Source of the DNA: Lentisphaeria bacterium
GTDB lineage: Bacteria > Verrucomicrobiota > Lentisphaeria > Oligosphaerales > Oligosphaeraceae
NCBI GenBank assembly: GCA_016287975.1
Contig: JAEEXV010000008.1
Coordinates: 1-27,159 of the forward strand
Direction: 5' to 3'
Length of the DNA: 27,159 nucleotides
The translations under genes and the position numbers were made by a program. This document shows, piece by piece, positions 1 to 7,080 of the stretch. The notes under the pieces are model-generated. The model was not told where the DNA came from, did no database searches, and saw nothing but the letters and a program-made list of their open reading frames with translations. Position 1 is the stretch's first letter. Every line of letters starts with the position of its first letter.

Positions 1-1065
1 AACGGCTCCACCTACTTCATCTTCGACCGCGACGAGGTGACCCTCTCCGCCTGCTGCCGCCTGCGCACCACCATCACCGACAACCGGATGCTCCGCCATC
101 CCGAATGCCTCCGCTTCTGCGGCTTCCAGAACGTCACCATCAACCTGCCCCAGTGCGCCTTCCGCGCCTCCCGCGCCGGCGACAAGGGATACGATGCCGT
201 CGTCGCCGAAATCGACAAGATGATGGATCTCGTCATCCAGGCGCACCTGCAGAAAAAGAAGATGATCGCGCTGATGATGTCCGAGCCCGGACGCCCCCTC
301 TGGCAGGTCGGCAAGATCTCCTGCGACGGCCGCCCCTACATCGAACTCGACAAGTGCACCTACATCATCGGCATGCTCGGCATGAACGACATGATCAAGT
401 TCATGCTCGGAAAGGAGATGCATGAATCCGAGGAGGCCTTCGACATGGCCCTCCGCATCACTGCGCACATGTATCTGCGCGCCAAGCACTACACTGAAAA
501 ACTCGGGCTCAAGTTCACCCTGGAGGAATCCCCCGCCGAGGCATGCGCCCGCCGCCTCTGCAAGACCGACCTGGTCTACTACCGCCCCGAAGCCCTCACC
601 TGCTACAAGGGCGATTCCGAGGACGTGGCCTACTACACCAACTCCATCCACCTCGCCGCGGAGGCCCCCGTCTCCCTCGTCGAGCGCATCCGCAAGCAGG
701 GCCTCTTCCACTCGCTCATCGAGTCCGGCGCCATGATCCACGCCTTCATCGGCGAGGAGAAGCCCTCCCCCGAGGCCATCGGGCAGCTCATCCGCGACAC
801 CTTCCAGCGCACCCAGGCCGCCCAGGTGACCATCTCCCCCGAGTTCACCTACTGCCAGCACTGCGGACACCAGAGCCGCGGCCTCCAGGAACACTGCGCG
901 CAGTGCGGATCCGAGGACGTCTTCGGCCTCACCCGCGTCGTCGGATACTTCAGCAAGATTCAGAACTGGAACAAGTCCAAGCGCTTCGGCGAACTCGTCA
1001 ACCGCCATCGCGGCCAGTACGCCGTCGAGGCCGCCTCCGACGGCGTCGTCGAGACCGCCCAATAA
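1..1065 (+). CDS. nrdD: anaerobic (class III) ribonucleoside-triphosphate reductase, C-terminal part
   Basis: The 3' part of nrdD: frame 1 is open from the first base, so the start lies outside the window and the GTG at 37 is internal. The enzyme reduces ribonucleotides to deoxyribonucleotides in the cytosol with a glycyl radical and works only without oxygen. The last ~75 residues carry the family signature. A four-cysteine zinc ribbon (YCQHCG, then CAQCG, codons at about 850-910) is followed by RVVGY, whose glycine (codon 943-945, 40 residues from the C-terminus) is the expected radical site. Upstream, the FCGFQNVTINLPQCA stretch is typical of the barrel core. A glutaredoxin-like gene and nrdG follow in the same direction, which supports the call and suggests thiol-dependent rather than formate-dependent reduction. 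The 354 residues present are probably about half of the protein. Confidence in the family is very high. Confidence 0.96.
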   Translation, partial: NGSTYFIFDRDEVTLSACCRLRTTITDNRMLRHPECLRFCGFQNVTINLPQCAFRASRAGDKGYDAVVAEIDKMMDLVIQAHLQKKKMIALMMSEPGRPLWQVGKISCDGRPYIELDKCTYIIGMLGMNDMIKFMLGKEMHESEEAFDMALRITAHMYLRAKHYTEKLGLKFTLEESPAEACARRLCKTDLVYYRPEALTCYKGDSEDVAYYTNSIHLAAEAPVSLVERIRKQGLFHSLIESGAMIHAFIGEEKPSPEAIGQLIRDTFQRTQAAQVTISPEFTYCQHCGHQSRGLQEHCAQCGSEDVFGLTRVVGYFSKIQNWNKSKRFGELVNRHRGQYAVEAASDGVVETAQ

Positions 1066-1125
1066 CCCTTCACCGCACAGGGCGCGGCGGGAGCCCCCTC
1101 CCCCCGCGCCAAGGAGAATCCCCCC

Positions 1126-1533
1126 ATGATGAACACCAATGACCAGCTGGTCGTCAATGTCTTCGGCAAAGAGGGCTGCGCCAAGTGCAAGATGCTGAAC
1201 CAGCGCCTCGACAAGCTCCTCGCCGAACCCGCCTACGCCTCCTTCCGCAAGGAATACACCAATGTCATGAGCGAGGACGGCCTCGTCAAGTTCTGCAAGG
1301 CCGAATGCCTGAACCCCAGCCGCATCCCCGCCATGGTCGTCTCCAAGGCCGGCGCCGACGGCAAGCAGCACTTCCTCGCCAACCCCGCCCCTGGCGCCGC
1401 CGACCCCGTCTGCAAGAAGTCCCGCCTCTTCCAGTATCTCGGCATCCAGACCGACTACTCCGAGGAGGGCAAGGGCGTCATCACCCCCGACATGATCAAG
1501 GCCATCCTCGACGAGGCGCTCACCATTGCCTGA
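1126..1533 (+). CDS. glutaredoxin/NrdH-like thiol-disulfide protein of the anaerobic RNR operon
   Basis: A small cytosolic protein of 135 aa with a thioredoxin-fold signature: a first beta strand (LVVNVFG), the redox motif C18-A-K-C21, and a likely cis-proline in RIPAMVV (P68). It is longer than ordinary glutaredoxins or NrdH (about 75-90 aa). Extra cysteines at 57, 61 and 96 sit in an added middle section. Start: ATG 1126 preceded by AAGGAGAA at 1111-1118; ATG 1129 is a less likely alternative. It sits between nrdD and nrdG and overlaps nrdG by 8 bases, so co-translation is likely. Known biology: some class III reductases use a glutaredoxin-like partner instead of formate as reductant (Methanosarcina barkeri type). 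The inference is that this protein reduces NrdD. The fold is well supported; the partner is inferred from position. Confidence 0.85.
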   Translation: MMNTNDQLVVNVFGKEGCAKCKMLNQRLDKLLAEPAYASFRKEYTNVMSEDGLVKFCKAECLNPSRIPAMVVSKAGADGKQHFLANPAPGAADPVCKKSRLFQYLGIQTDYSEEGKGVITPDMIKAILDEALTIA

Positions 1534-2233
1534 CCTCGACGCGCCATCCGCCATCCATGCCATCCAGCGCCAGCCCAGCATGGTCGACTTCCCAGGCAGG
1601 CTGGCGGTGCTGATGTTCACCTGCGGCTGCGACTTCCGCTGCGGATTCTGCCACAACGCACAGCTCATCGGCGACCTCCACGCGAAGACCTATTCCTACC
1701 GCGCCCTCCGCGAGAAGATGCTGCGATATCACGAGGACTGGGTCTCCGCCGTCTCCATCACGGGCGGCGAACCCACCCTCCAGCCCGCCCTCCCCGAGAC
1801 CCTCCGCTTCTTCAAGAACCTCGGTTTCCAGCTCAAACTCGACACCAACGGCGCCCACCCCGAGGTCCTGGAAAACGTCCTCCCCCTCGTCGACTACGTC
1901 GCGATGGACATCAAGTGCGCCCTCGAACACTATCCCGAACGCGTGCACTTCAACCATCCCGAACGCATCCGCGCCTCCATCCGCCTCATCATCGACCGCG
2001 CACCCGACTACGAGTTCCGCACCACCGTCCTCGAACCCTGGCACACCGACGCCGAAATCCTCGCCGCCGCCCGCGAACTCAAGGGCGCCAGGCGCTGGCT
2101 CTTCCAGCCATACCTCCCCCACGACGACATCCCCGACCCCGAACTCGCCAAAATCCCCCGCACCAGGCCCTCCGTCCTCGAACACTGCGCCTCTCTCGCA
2201 CGGCCTTTCGTACAATCCGCTTCCGCGCGGTAA
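1526..2233 (+). CDS. nrdG: anaerobic ribonucleotide reductase activating protein (radical SAM)
   Basis: Radical SAM activase that uses S-adenosylmethionine and a 4Fe-4S cluster to place the glycyl radical on NrdD. Visible signatures are the cluster motif C35-DFR-C39-GF-C42 followed by HNAQL, the opening SMVDFPGR typical of this subfamily, and GGEP at about residues 80-83. Length 235 aa fits the NrdG2-like group (TIGR02495 style) rather than the shorter E. coli form. Start: TTG at 1526 gives the expected IHAIQ strand ahead of the VDFPG motif and has GAGG at 1513-1516; ATG 1580 would remove that strand. The start overlaps the end of the glutaredoxin-like gene. The gene ends with TAA at 2231-2233, next to a short palindrome. 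It is the third gene of the nrd operon. Confidence 0.93.
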   Translation: MPDLDAPSAIHAIQRQPSMVDFPGRLAVLMFTCGCDFRCGFCHNAQLIGDLHAKTYSYRALREKMLRYHEDWVSAVSITGGEPTLQPALPETLRFFKNLGFQLKLDTNGAHPEVLENVLPLVDYVAMDIKCALEHYPERVHFNHPERIRASIRLIIDRAPDYEFRTTVLEPWHTDAEILAAARELKGARRWLFQPYLPHDDIPDPELAKIPRTRPSVLEHCASLARPFVQSASAR

Positions 2234-2245
2234 ACGGCCCCGTTT
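2232..2245 (+). other. short palindrome after nrdG and AT-rich spacer
   Basis: AAACGG/CCGTTT forms a perfect 6-bp inverted repeat overlapping the nrdG stop codon. It is followed, about 10 bases later, by two T runs and an A run (2252-2288). It may be a weak terminator, but the loop is only two bases and the T run is not adjacent. The remaining spacer to 2404 is AT-rich compared with the genes and has a TTGAC at 2336-2340 that could be a -35 box. I found no convincing -10 for it. Confidence 0.3.
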
Positions 2246-2404
2246 CACAAAACAAGCGCCTTTTTCCGCCTTTTTTCCAAAAAAAACGCCGCCGCCGCTT
2301 TAAAATCGCCATTGAAGCACTACATTTCTACGTTGTTGACTTTTCCCTTTCAGAAATTGTGTGCCTTTCAACCTGAAATCATCCATCCAATACAGATTCG
2401 CCCT

Positions 2405-3295
2405 ATGCTGAACCGCCATTTCAAGATGACTCTGGGGCTGGTGGCCATTCTCCTGGCCATGGCCGTCACCCCCGTCCACGCCGAGGAAGACTCCTACGCC
2501 GAGGAAGGCATCATCGACGCCAATGCCGCCGTCGTCAAGACGGAGATGTTCATCTGGAACCGATTCTCCGACCTGCTCGACATCGTCCGCTGCGGCGTCG
2601 CCCTCGGCCCAGGGCTGGGCTTCGAGGCCGCCATCACCAACTACGTCCAGCTGGGCGCTTACGCCAACGTCGAACGCGGCGTCGCCTTCCCGCACTTCAT
2701 CCCGCCACTGTGGCTCATCGACTACTATGAGGGCAACCCCAATGTCTTCGTCGTCCACGGCGCCACCCCCTACGCCACCGCCGCCTTCGGCCCCTGGCGT
2801 AAGGAGAGCCTCCCCTCCAAGGCCTTCGAGGGCAACCGCCACTTCCAGCGCGACAAGTGGGACATCCGCGCCCAGATCGACCTCTTGCTGATCCACCTCT
2901 ACGTCACCATCCGCCCCCTCGAAATCTACGACTTCTTCGCGGGCTTCGTCGGATACGACCCCAGCAAGGACGACATGCTCCTCGACCCCGCACAGTACCG
3001 CCGCCCCGCCGACCAGTTCGGGCGCGGACTCTGCAACATCCTCTTCGGCATCGTCGAAATCCCCAAGAACATCTACCGCGTGACCTACCAGGACGGCGAA
3101 ATGGCAGGCCTCACCAAGGGCACTGGCCTCGGGCTCTGGCGCTTCTTCTGCCGTGAATGCGTGGGCGTCGTCGAGACCATCTCCTTCCCCTTCGGCTGGC
3201 AGCCCATCATCGAACCCGCCTACGTCCTCGACGGCTTCAAGAATGACCTGGGCTGGCGCGTCTACCGCCCCTCGTTCCACAAGCGCCGCTACTAA
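2405..3295 (+). CDS. secreted exosortase-system-associated protein, TIGR04073-like
   Basis: A 296-aa exported protein. The N-terminus has a signal peptide: basic MLNRHFK, a hydrophobic core to about residue 22, and cleavage likely after VHA. The C-terminal third (about residues 200-285) resembles the TIGR04073 family described in Verrucomicrobia and Lentisphaerae. It shows QFGRGLCNILFGIVEIPKN, then a glycine-rich GTGLGLWRF helix, VGVVETISFPF and a late P-I-I-E-P-AYVLDG. The family function is unknown; it was named for co-occurrence with exosortase/PEP-CTERM sorting. Here the protein is much longer than the usual roughly 100-residue domain, and the N-terminal half (RFSDLLDIVRCGVALGPGLG onward) may be a second, diverged module. 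Start: ATG 2405 gives the signal peptide; an in-frame ATG at 2426 would also keep it, and the upstream ATG at 2312 would bury it. No Shine-Dalgarno is visible. The gene stands alone and ends in a strong terminator. Confidence 0.65.
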   Translation: MLNRHFKMTLGLVAILLAMAVTPVHAEEDSYAEEGIIDANAAVVKTEMFIWNRFSDLLDIVRCGVALGPGLGFEAAITNYVQLGAYANVERGVAFPHFIPPLWLIDYYEGNPNVFVVHGATPYATAAFGPWRKESLPSKAFEGNRHFQRDKWDIRAQIDLLLIHLYVTIRPLEIYDFFAGFVGYDPSKDDMLLDPAQYRRPADQFGRGLCNILFGIVEIPKNIYRVTYQDGEMAGLTKGTGLGLWRFFCRECVGVVETISFPFGWQPIIEPAYVLDGFKNDLGWRVYRPSFHKRRY

Positions 3296-3328
3296 TCCCC
3301 GGCGTCCCCTCTATCGTCCCCCTCCACC

Positions 3329-3369
3329 AAAGGCGGCTCCGGCTCCCCGGAACCGCCTTTGCCGTTTTT
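3329..3369 (+). terminator. intrinsic terminator of the TIGR04073-like gene
   Basis: A 14-bp stem (AAAGGCGGCTCCGG at 3329-3342 against CCGGAACCGCCTTT at 3347-3360, one mismatch) with a CTCC loop, followed by GCCG and a run of five T. It is the clearest rho-independent terminator in the window. It holds two of the few CCGG sites in the first 12.5 kb. It ends only 10 bases before the next start codon. Confidence 0.85.
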
Positions 3370-3379
3370 CCCCCTGAAC

Positions 3380-4588
3380 ATGGCCTCACGGCGCAGCACC
3401 ATCTCCAGCCGGCTCAAAGGGCGCCTCGACCGCCTCGACCCCGACACCCTCCAGAAATACCTTGAACGCGCCCTGGAGGAAAAGAGTTTCTTCGAGGAGA
3501 TCTTCGACACTCTCCACGAGGGCCTGATCGTCATCGACAGCGCTCTCCGAATCCGCATCGCAAACCCCGCCGCCCTGCGCCTCTTCGGCCTCCCCGAAGA
3601 GGCCATCGGCGCCCCCATCGGCAAATATTTCCGCCAGATCGACTGGTCCGAACTCAACCGCCTCCCCGCCTCCGAATGGGGACGCTTCTCCCGCCGCGAA
3701 ATCGAAATCTTCTATCCTGAACGCCGATTCCTTTCCTTCTACCTGCTCCCCGCCCCCAGGCCGCCCGAACGCGCAGGCGACGACCAGCTCCTCGCCACCC
3801 TCATCTTCCACGACATCACCGAGACCACCCAGGACAACGCCAAGACCGTCGAGACCCAGCGCGTCACCGCCATCACCCAGCTCGCCGCGGGCGTCGCCCA
3901 TGAACTCGGAAACCCCCTCAACGCCCTCGGCATCCGACTCCAGCTCCTCAAGCGCAAACTCCGCGGCGACGACGATGCCGCCCTGCGCGCCGCCGCCACC
4001 CAGTTCGCGGAAATCGCCGACCAGGAACTCGCCCGCCTCGACGCCATCGTCAAGAACTTCCTCAACGCCGTCCGCCCTGGCCTCCTCGACCTCAAGCCCA
4101 TCGACCTGAAGGCGCTCCTCATCGGCGCCCTCGGCTTCCTCGAACCCGAACTCCAGTCCAAGGACATCGACGTCGAACTCGACTTCCCACAGGTCGTCCC
4201 CGCCATCTCGGGGGACGCGGGGCAGCTCACCCAGGCCTTCTTCAATCTCATCAAGAACGCCATGCAGGCCATGCCCAACGGCGGGCGCCTCCGCGTCACC
4301 TGCTCCATCGACGACGTCTACGTCCATCTGCGCTTCGCCGACAACGGCCCGGGCATCAGCCGCAAGGACCTCACCCATCTCCTTGAACCGTATTTCACCA
4401 CCAAGGAAGGCGGACACGGCCTCGGACTCCTCATCGTCGACCGAATCGTCCGCGCCCACGGCGGCGACCTCGCCATCGACGGCGCCCCAGGAGCAGGCGC
4501 CGCCTTCACCATCAGCCTCCCGCGCCACGCCCGCATCGTCCGCCAGCTTGGCGCCGCCCCGACCATCGACCTGCCACCCGCCAAATAG
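3380..4588 (+). CDS. cytosolic sensor histidine kinase, NtrB type (PAS + HisKA + HATPase)
   Basis: A 402-aa histidine kinase with no membrane segments, so it senses an intracellular signal. Residues ~30-145 form a PAS-like sensor (FDTLHEGLIVIDSALRIRIANPAA). The phosphoacceptor is H174 in AAGVAHELGNPLNAL. The ATPase domain shows the N box (FFNLIKNAMQAM), G1 (DNGPGI), F box (EPYFTTKEGG) and G2 (GHGLGLLIV). The HELGNPL variant and PAS-only sensing are typical of NtrB/AtoS-like kinases that control sigma-54 activators, and the next gene is exactly such a regulator, 12 bases downstream. Start: ATG 3380. TTG 3359 lies inside the terminator stem and was rejected. No Shine-Dalgarno is visible. The specific stimulus cannot be read from the sequence. 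Confidence 0.92.
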   Translation: MASRRSTISSRLKGRLDRLDPDTLQKYLERALEEKSFFEEIFDTLHEGLIVIDSALRIRIANPAALRLFGLPEEAIGAPIGKYFRQIDWSELNRLPASEWGRFSRREIEIFYPERRFLSFYLLPAPRPPERAGDDQLLATLIFHDITETTQDNAKTVETQRVTAITQLAAGVAHELGNPLNALGIRLQLLKRKLRGDDDAALRAAATQFAEIADQELARLDAIVKNFLNAVRPGLLDLKPIDLKALLIGALGFLEPELQSKDIDVELDFPQVVPAISGDAGQLTQAFFNLIKNAMQAMPNGGRLRVTCSIDDVYVHLRFADNGPGISRKDLTHLLEPYFTTKEGGHGLGLLIVDRIVRAHGGDLAIDGAPGAGAAFTISLPRHARIVRQLGAAPTIDLPPAK

Positions 4589-4600
4589 CCCGTCTGCACC

Positions 4601-5977
4601 GTGTCCTCCCCACGCCCCACCATCCTGGTCATCGACGACGAACGCAACACCCGCGAGGGTCTGCGCGACGCCTTCAGCGACAAATACGCCATCCTCCTCG
4701 CCGACTCCGCCGAGGCGGGCCTCAAGGCCATCAAAAGCCGTCACGTCGACATCGTCCTCACCGACCTGCGAATGCCTGGCATGGACGGCATGGCCTTCAC
4801 CAAGCAGGTCGCCTCCCAGCCCGACGCCCCCCTCATCATCATGCTCACCGCATACGGCTCCATCCAGACCGCCATGGCCGCCATGCGCGCGGGCGCCTAC
4901 GACTATCTCACCAAGCCCGTCAAACTCGACGACCTTGAAATGATGATCGACCGCGGCCTCGCCGTCCTCCAGGAGCGCCGCAGCGGTTCCGCAGGCGCCG
5001 ACGCCGACGCGCCCGCGGGCATCATCGGCCACTCCGAGGCCATGCGCGGCGTGCTCGAAGAGGCGAAGCAGGTCGCCGCCGCCCGCTCCACCGTCCTCAT
5101 CACGGGCGAGAGCGGCACAGGCAAGGAACTCTTCGCCCACGCCATCCACCAGTGGAGCCCCCGCGCCAAGGCGCCATTCGTCGCCGTCCACTGCGCCGCC
5201 CTCAACGAGAATCTCCTCGAAAGCGAACTCTTCGGGCATGAAAAGGGCGCCTACACTGGCGCCAGCGAACGCTTCATCGGGCGCTTCGAGCGCGCCGACC
5301 ACGGCACCCTCTTCCTCGACGAAATCGGCGAAATCTCCCTCCCCACCCAGGTCAAGCTCCTCCGCGTCCTCGAAAACCGCTGCATCGAGCGCGTCGGCGG
5401 CTCCGCCACCATCCCCATCGACGTCCGCCTCGTCGCCGCCACCAACCGCGACCTCAAGGCCATGGCCGCCGCCGGGACCTTCCGCGAAGACCTCTTCTAC
5501 CGCCTCAACGTCGTCAACCTCCAGCTCCCCCCCCTGCGCGAGCACCGCGAGGACATCCCCGAACTCCTGCGCCATTTCCTCCGCCTCGCCGCCGAGGACA
5601 ACGGCAAGCAGGTGACTGGCTTCACCGACGACGCCATCGCCGTCCTCAACGCCTACCGCTGGCCAGGCAACATCCGCGAACTGCGCAACTGCGTCGAGCG
5701 AATGGTCGTCCTCGCGCGCGGCAATCTCCTCACCATCAACGACATCCCCCGCGAAATCGTGGAGGCCTTCACCGACCAGCCCGCCTCCCCGCAGGGCGAT
5801 TCCCCCACCCCACCCGTCCTCGACATCCGCACCAACGAGCGCGCCGCCATCCGCCAGGCCCTCGAACAGTGCCGCGGCAACCGCACCCGCGCCGCCGCCC
5901 TCCTCGGCATCAGCCGCCGCACCCTCCAGCGCAAACTCAAGCTCGACGCCGAACTCGCCGCCGAATTCCCCGAATAA
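4601..5977 (+). CDS. sigma-54-dependent response regulator, NtrC family
   Basis: A 458-aa enhancer-binding activator with three domains in order. The receiver (about 6-120) has the acidic pocket IDDE and phospho-acceptor D55 in LTDLRMPGMDG. The AAA+ domain (about 140-375) has Walker A GESGTGKE, the sigma-54 contact loop GAYTGA (consensus GAFTGA), Walker B TLFLDEIG, and a Walker-region arginine segment ending RWPGNIRELRN. The Fis-type helix-turn-helix is at the C-terminus (NRTRAAALLGISRRTLQRKL). It should activate sigma-54 promoters after phosphorylation by the kinase encoded just upstream. The start is GTG 4601, giving the usual short lead into TILVIDDE. No canonical -24/-12 promoter was found in this window, so its targets are probably elsewhere. 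Confidence 0.95.
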   Translation: MSSPRPTILVIDDERNTREGLRDAFSDKYAILLADSAEAGLKAIKSRHVDIVLTDLRMPGMDGMAFTKQVASQPDAPLIIMLTAYGSIQTAMAAMRAGAYDYLTKPVKLDDLEMMIDRGLAVLQERRSGSAGADADAPAGIIGHSEAMRGVLEEAKQVAAARSTVLITGESGTGKELFAHAIHQWSPRAKAPFVAVHCAALNENLLESELFGHEKGAYTGASERFIGRFERADHGTLFLDEIGEISLPTQVKLLRVLENRCIERVGGSATIPIDVRLVAATNRDLKAMAAAGTFREDLFYRLNVVNLQLPPLREHREDIPELLRHFLRLAAEDNGKQVTGFTDDAIAVLNAYRWPGNIRELRNCVERMVVLARGNLLTINDIPREIVEAFTDQPASPQGDSPTPPVLDIRTNERAAIRQALEQCRGNRTRAAALLGISRRTLQRKLKLDAELAAEFPE

Positions 5978-6016
5978 CCATCTTCCACCCGCCCCCGCTT
6001 CCTCAGCCCCGCGCCC

Positions 6017-6205
6017 ACACCCGCCACGCCCCGAAGAGCCCCGCGCCAACACCCGCCACGCCCCGAAGAGCCCCGCCGTTGTGTGCGCGCGGCGAAAAGC
6101 CGCGCGCCAACACCCGCCAACCCCCGAAAAGCCGCGCGCCATCACCCGCCACCCCCCGAAGAGCCGCGCGCCAACACCCGCCGTCCCCATTCGACCGTCG
6201 GCGTT
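6017..6205. repeat. degenerate 32-bp tandem repeat between the ntrC-like and phosphoesterase genes
   Basis: The motif ACACCCGCC followed by CCCCGAAGAGCC and CGCGCCA repeats at 6017, 6049, 6110, 6142 and 6174 (last copy partial). Spacing is exactly 32 bases except between the second and third copies, where it is 61 because 29 bases are inserted. The 245-base spacer 5978-6222 holds no believable gene: all frames read low-complexity Pro/Arg or Gly/Arg. The array lies just downstream of the response regulator stop. Confidence 0.8.
6085..6107. other. 9-bp GC hairpin inside the tandem repeats
   Basis: GCGCGCGGC at 6085-6093 pairs perfectly with GCCGCGCGC at 6099-6107 around a GAAAA loop. It lies in the insertion that splits the second and third repeat copies. 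There is no T run after it, so it is not a classical terminator, but it could stabilise the 3' end of the upstream mRNA. Confidence 0.6.
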
Positions 6206-6222
6206 ATCGCCGACTTTCGCCC

Positions 6223-7080
6223 ATGCCCCTGCCCTCCCCCCCGAAACCCAAGCCGAAGCATGTCTTCCGCATCCTCCACTTCTCCGATGTCCACGCGGGG
6301 CTGATGGACTTCCAGTGGGGCTACCTCTTCGACAAGCGGCTCTTCGGGCGCATGAACCAGTTCCTCACCCGCCAGCGCCACCTGCGCCTCGAAAACCTGG
6401 ACCGCCTCGCCGAACTCCAGCGGGAACTCGAACCCGACTACACCGTCTGCACTGGCGACCTCACCAGCATCGGCTCCACCGCCGAGTTCGAACACGTCAA
6501 GGCGCTGATGCGCCCCGTCCTCGAATATGCGGGCGACCGCTTCCTCTTCGTCCCAGGCAACCACGACGCATACGTCAAGGGCTCCGCCCCCGCCCTCGCC
6601 CAGGCCTTCCGCGAACTCAACCATGGCCTCGAACTCGCCGACCTGCCCGCCGTCGTCGACGCGGGCCCCGTCGAGTTCGTCCTCCTCAACCCCGCCCGTC
6701 CCTGCCGCGTCTGGCAGTCCACTGGCGAAATGTCCGAAACCGCCTGGCAAAAACTGGATTATATTTTATCCCGGCGCCCGCCAGGCGACAAGACCCGTGT
6801 CCTCCTCTCCCATTTCCCGCTCATCGACCACCACAACCGCCCCCTCTCCTGGCGCACTCGCCTCCTCCAGCACGAACGCCTCCTCGCATACGCCAGGCGC
6901 CACTCCTTCGCCGCCCTCCTCACGGGACACGTCCACCACCCGTTCCACTTCGCCCTCACCCCGCAAGGCATCATCGCCCTCGGCGCGGGCTCCCTCACCA
7001 TCCACGGCTCCTGCGCCGTCCTCGACCTCGACGCCAAGGAACAAACGCTCTCCCCATTCCTGCTCCAATACACGCCATGA
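6223..7080 (+). CDS. calcineurin-like metallophosphoesterase
   Basis: A 285-aa cytosolic phosphoesterase with the complete two-metal site: D22-V-H24 (FSDVHAG), G-D79 (CTGDL), G112-N-H-D115 (PGNHDAY), H197 (LSHFPLI) and G-H236-V-H238 (TGHVHHP). This fold hydrolyses phosphomono- or diesters (CpdA-like cyclic nucleotide phosphodiesterases, among others). The substrate cannot be told from the sequence. There is no signal peptide; the N-terminus is proline/lysine rich (MPLPSPPKPKPKH). Start: ATG 6223 is the first Met ahead of the RILHFSDVH strand, without an evident Shine-Dalgarno. The stop overlaps the rhaB start (ATGA, 4 bases), so the two are probably translated together. A role in sugar-phosphate handling is possible but unproven. 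Confidence 0.9.
   Translation: MPLPSPPKPKPKHVFRILHFSDVHAGLMDFQWGYLFDKRLFGRMNQFLTRQRHLRLENLDRLAELQRELEPDYTVCTGDLTSIGSTAEFEHVKALMRPVLEYAGDRFLFVPGNHDAYVKGSAPALAQAFRELNHGLELADLPAVVDAGPVEFVLLNPARPCRVWQSTGEMSETAWQKLDYILSRRPPGDKTRVLLSHFPLIDHHNRPLSWRTRLLQHERLLAYARRHSFAALLTGHVHHPFHFALTPQGIIALGAGSLTIHGSCAVLDLDAKEQTLSPFLLQYTP

Noticed and set aside
3359..3379. TTG start for the histidine kinase
   Set aside because: It lies inside the terminator hairpin; ATG 3380 is the better start.
3386..6190. 934-codon open frame on the minus strand opposite the two-component genes
   Set aside because: It is antisense to two genes with complete motifs, is rich in Gly/Ala/Glu/Asp, and arises because C-rich third positions remove stop codons on the other strand.
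6017..6205. CRISPR array reading of the 32-bp repeats
   Set aside because: Units are directly adjacent with no unique spacers, and no cas genes are present.
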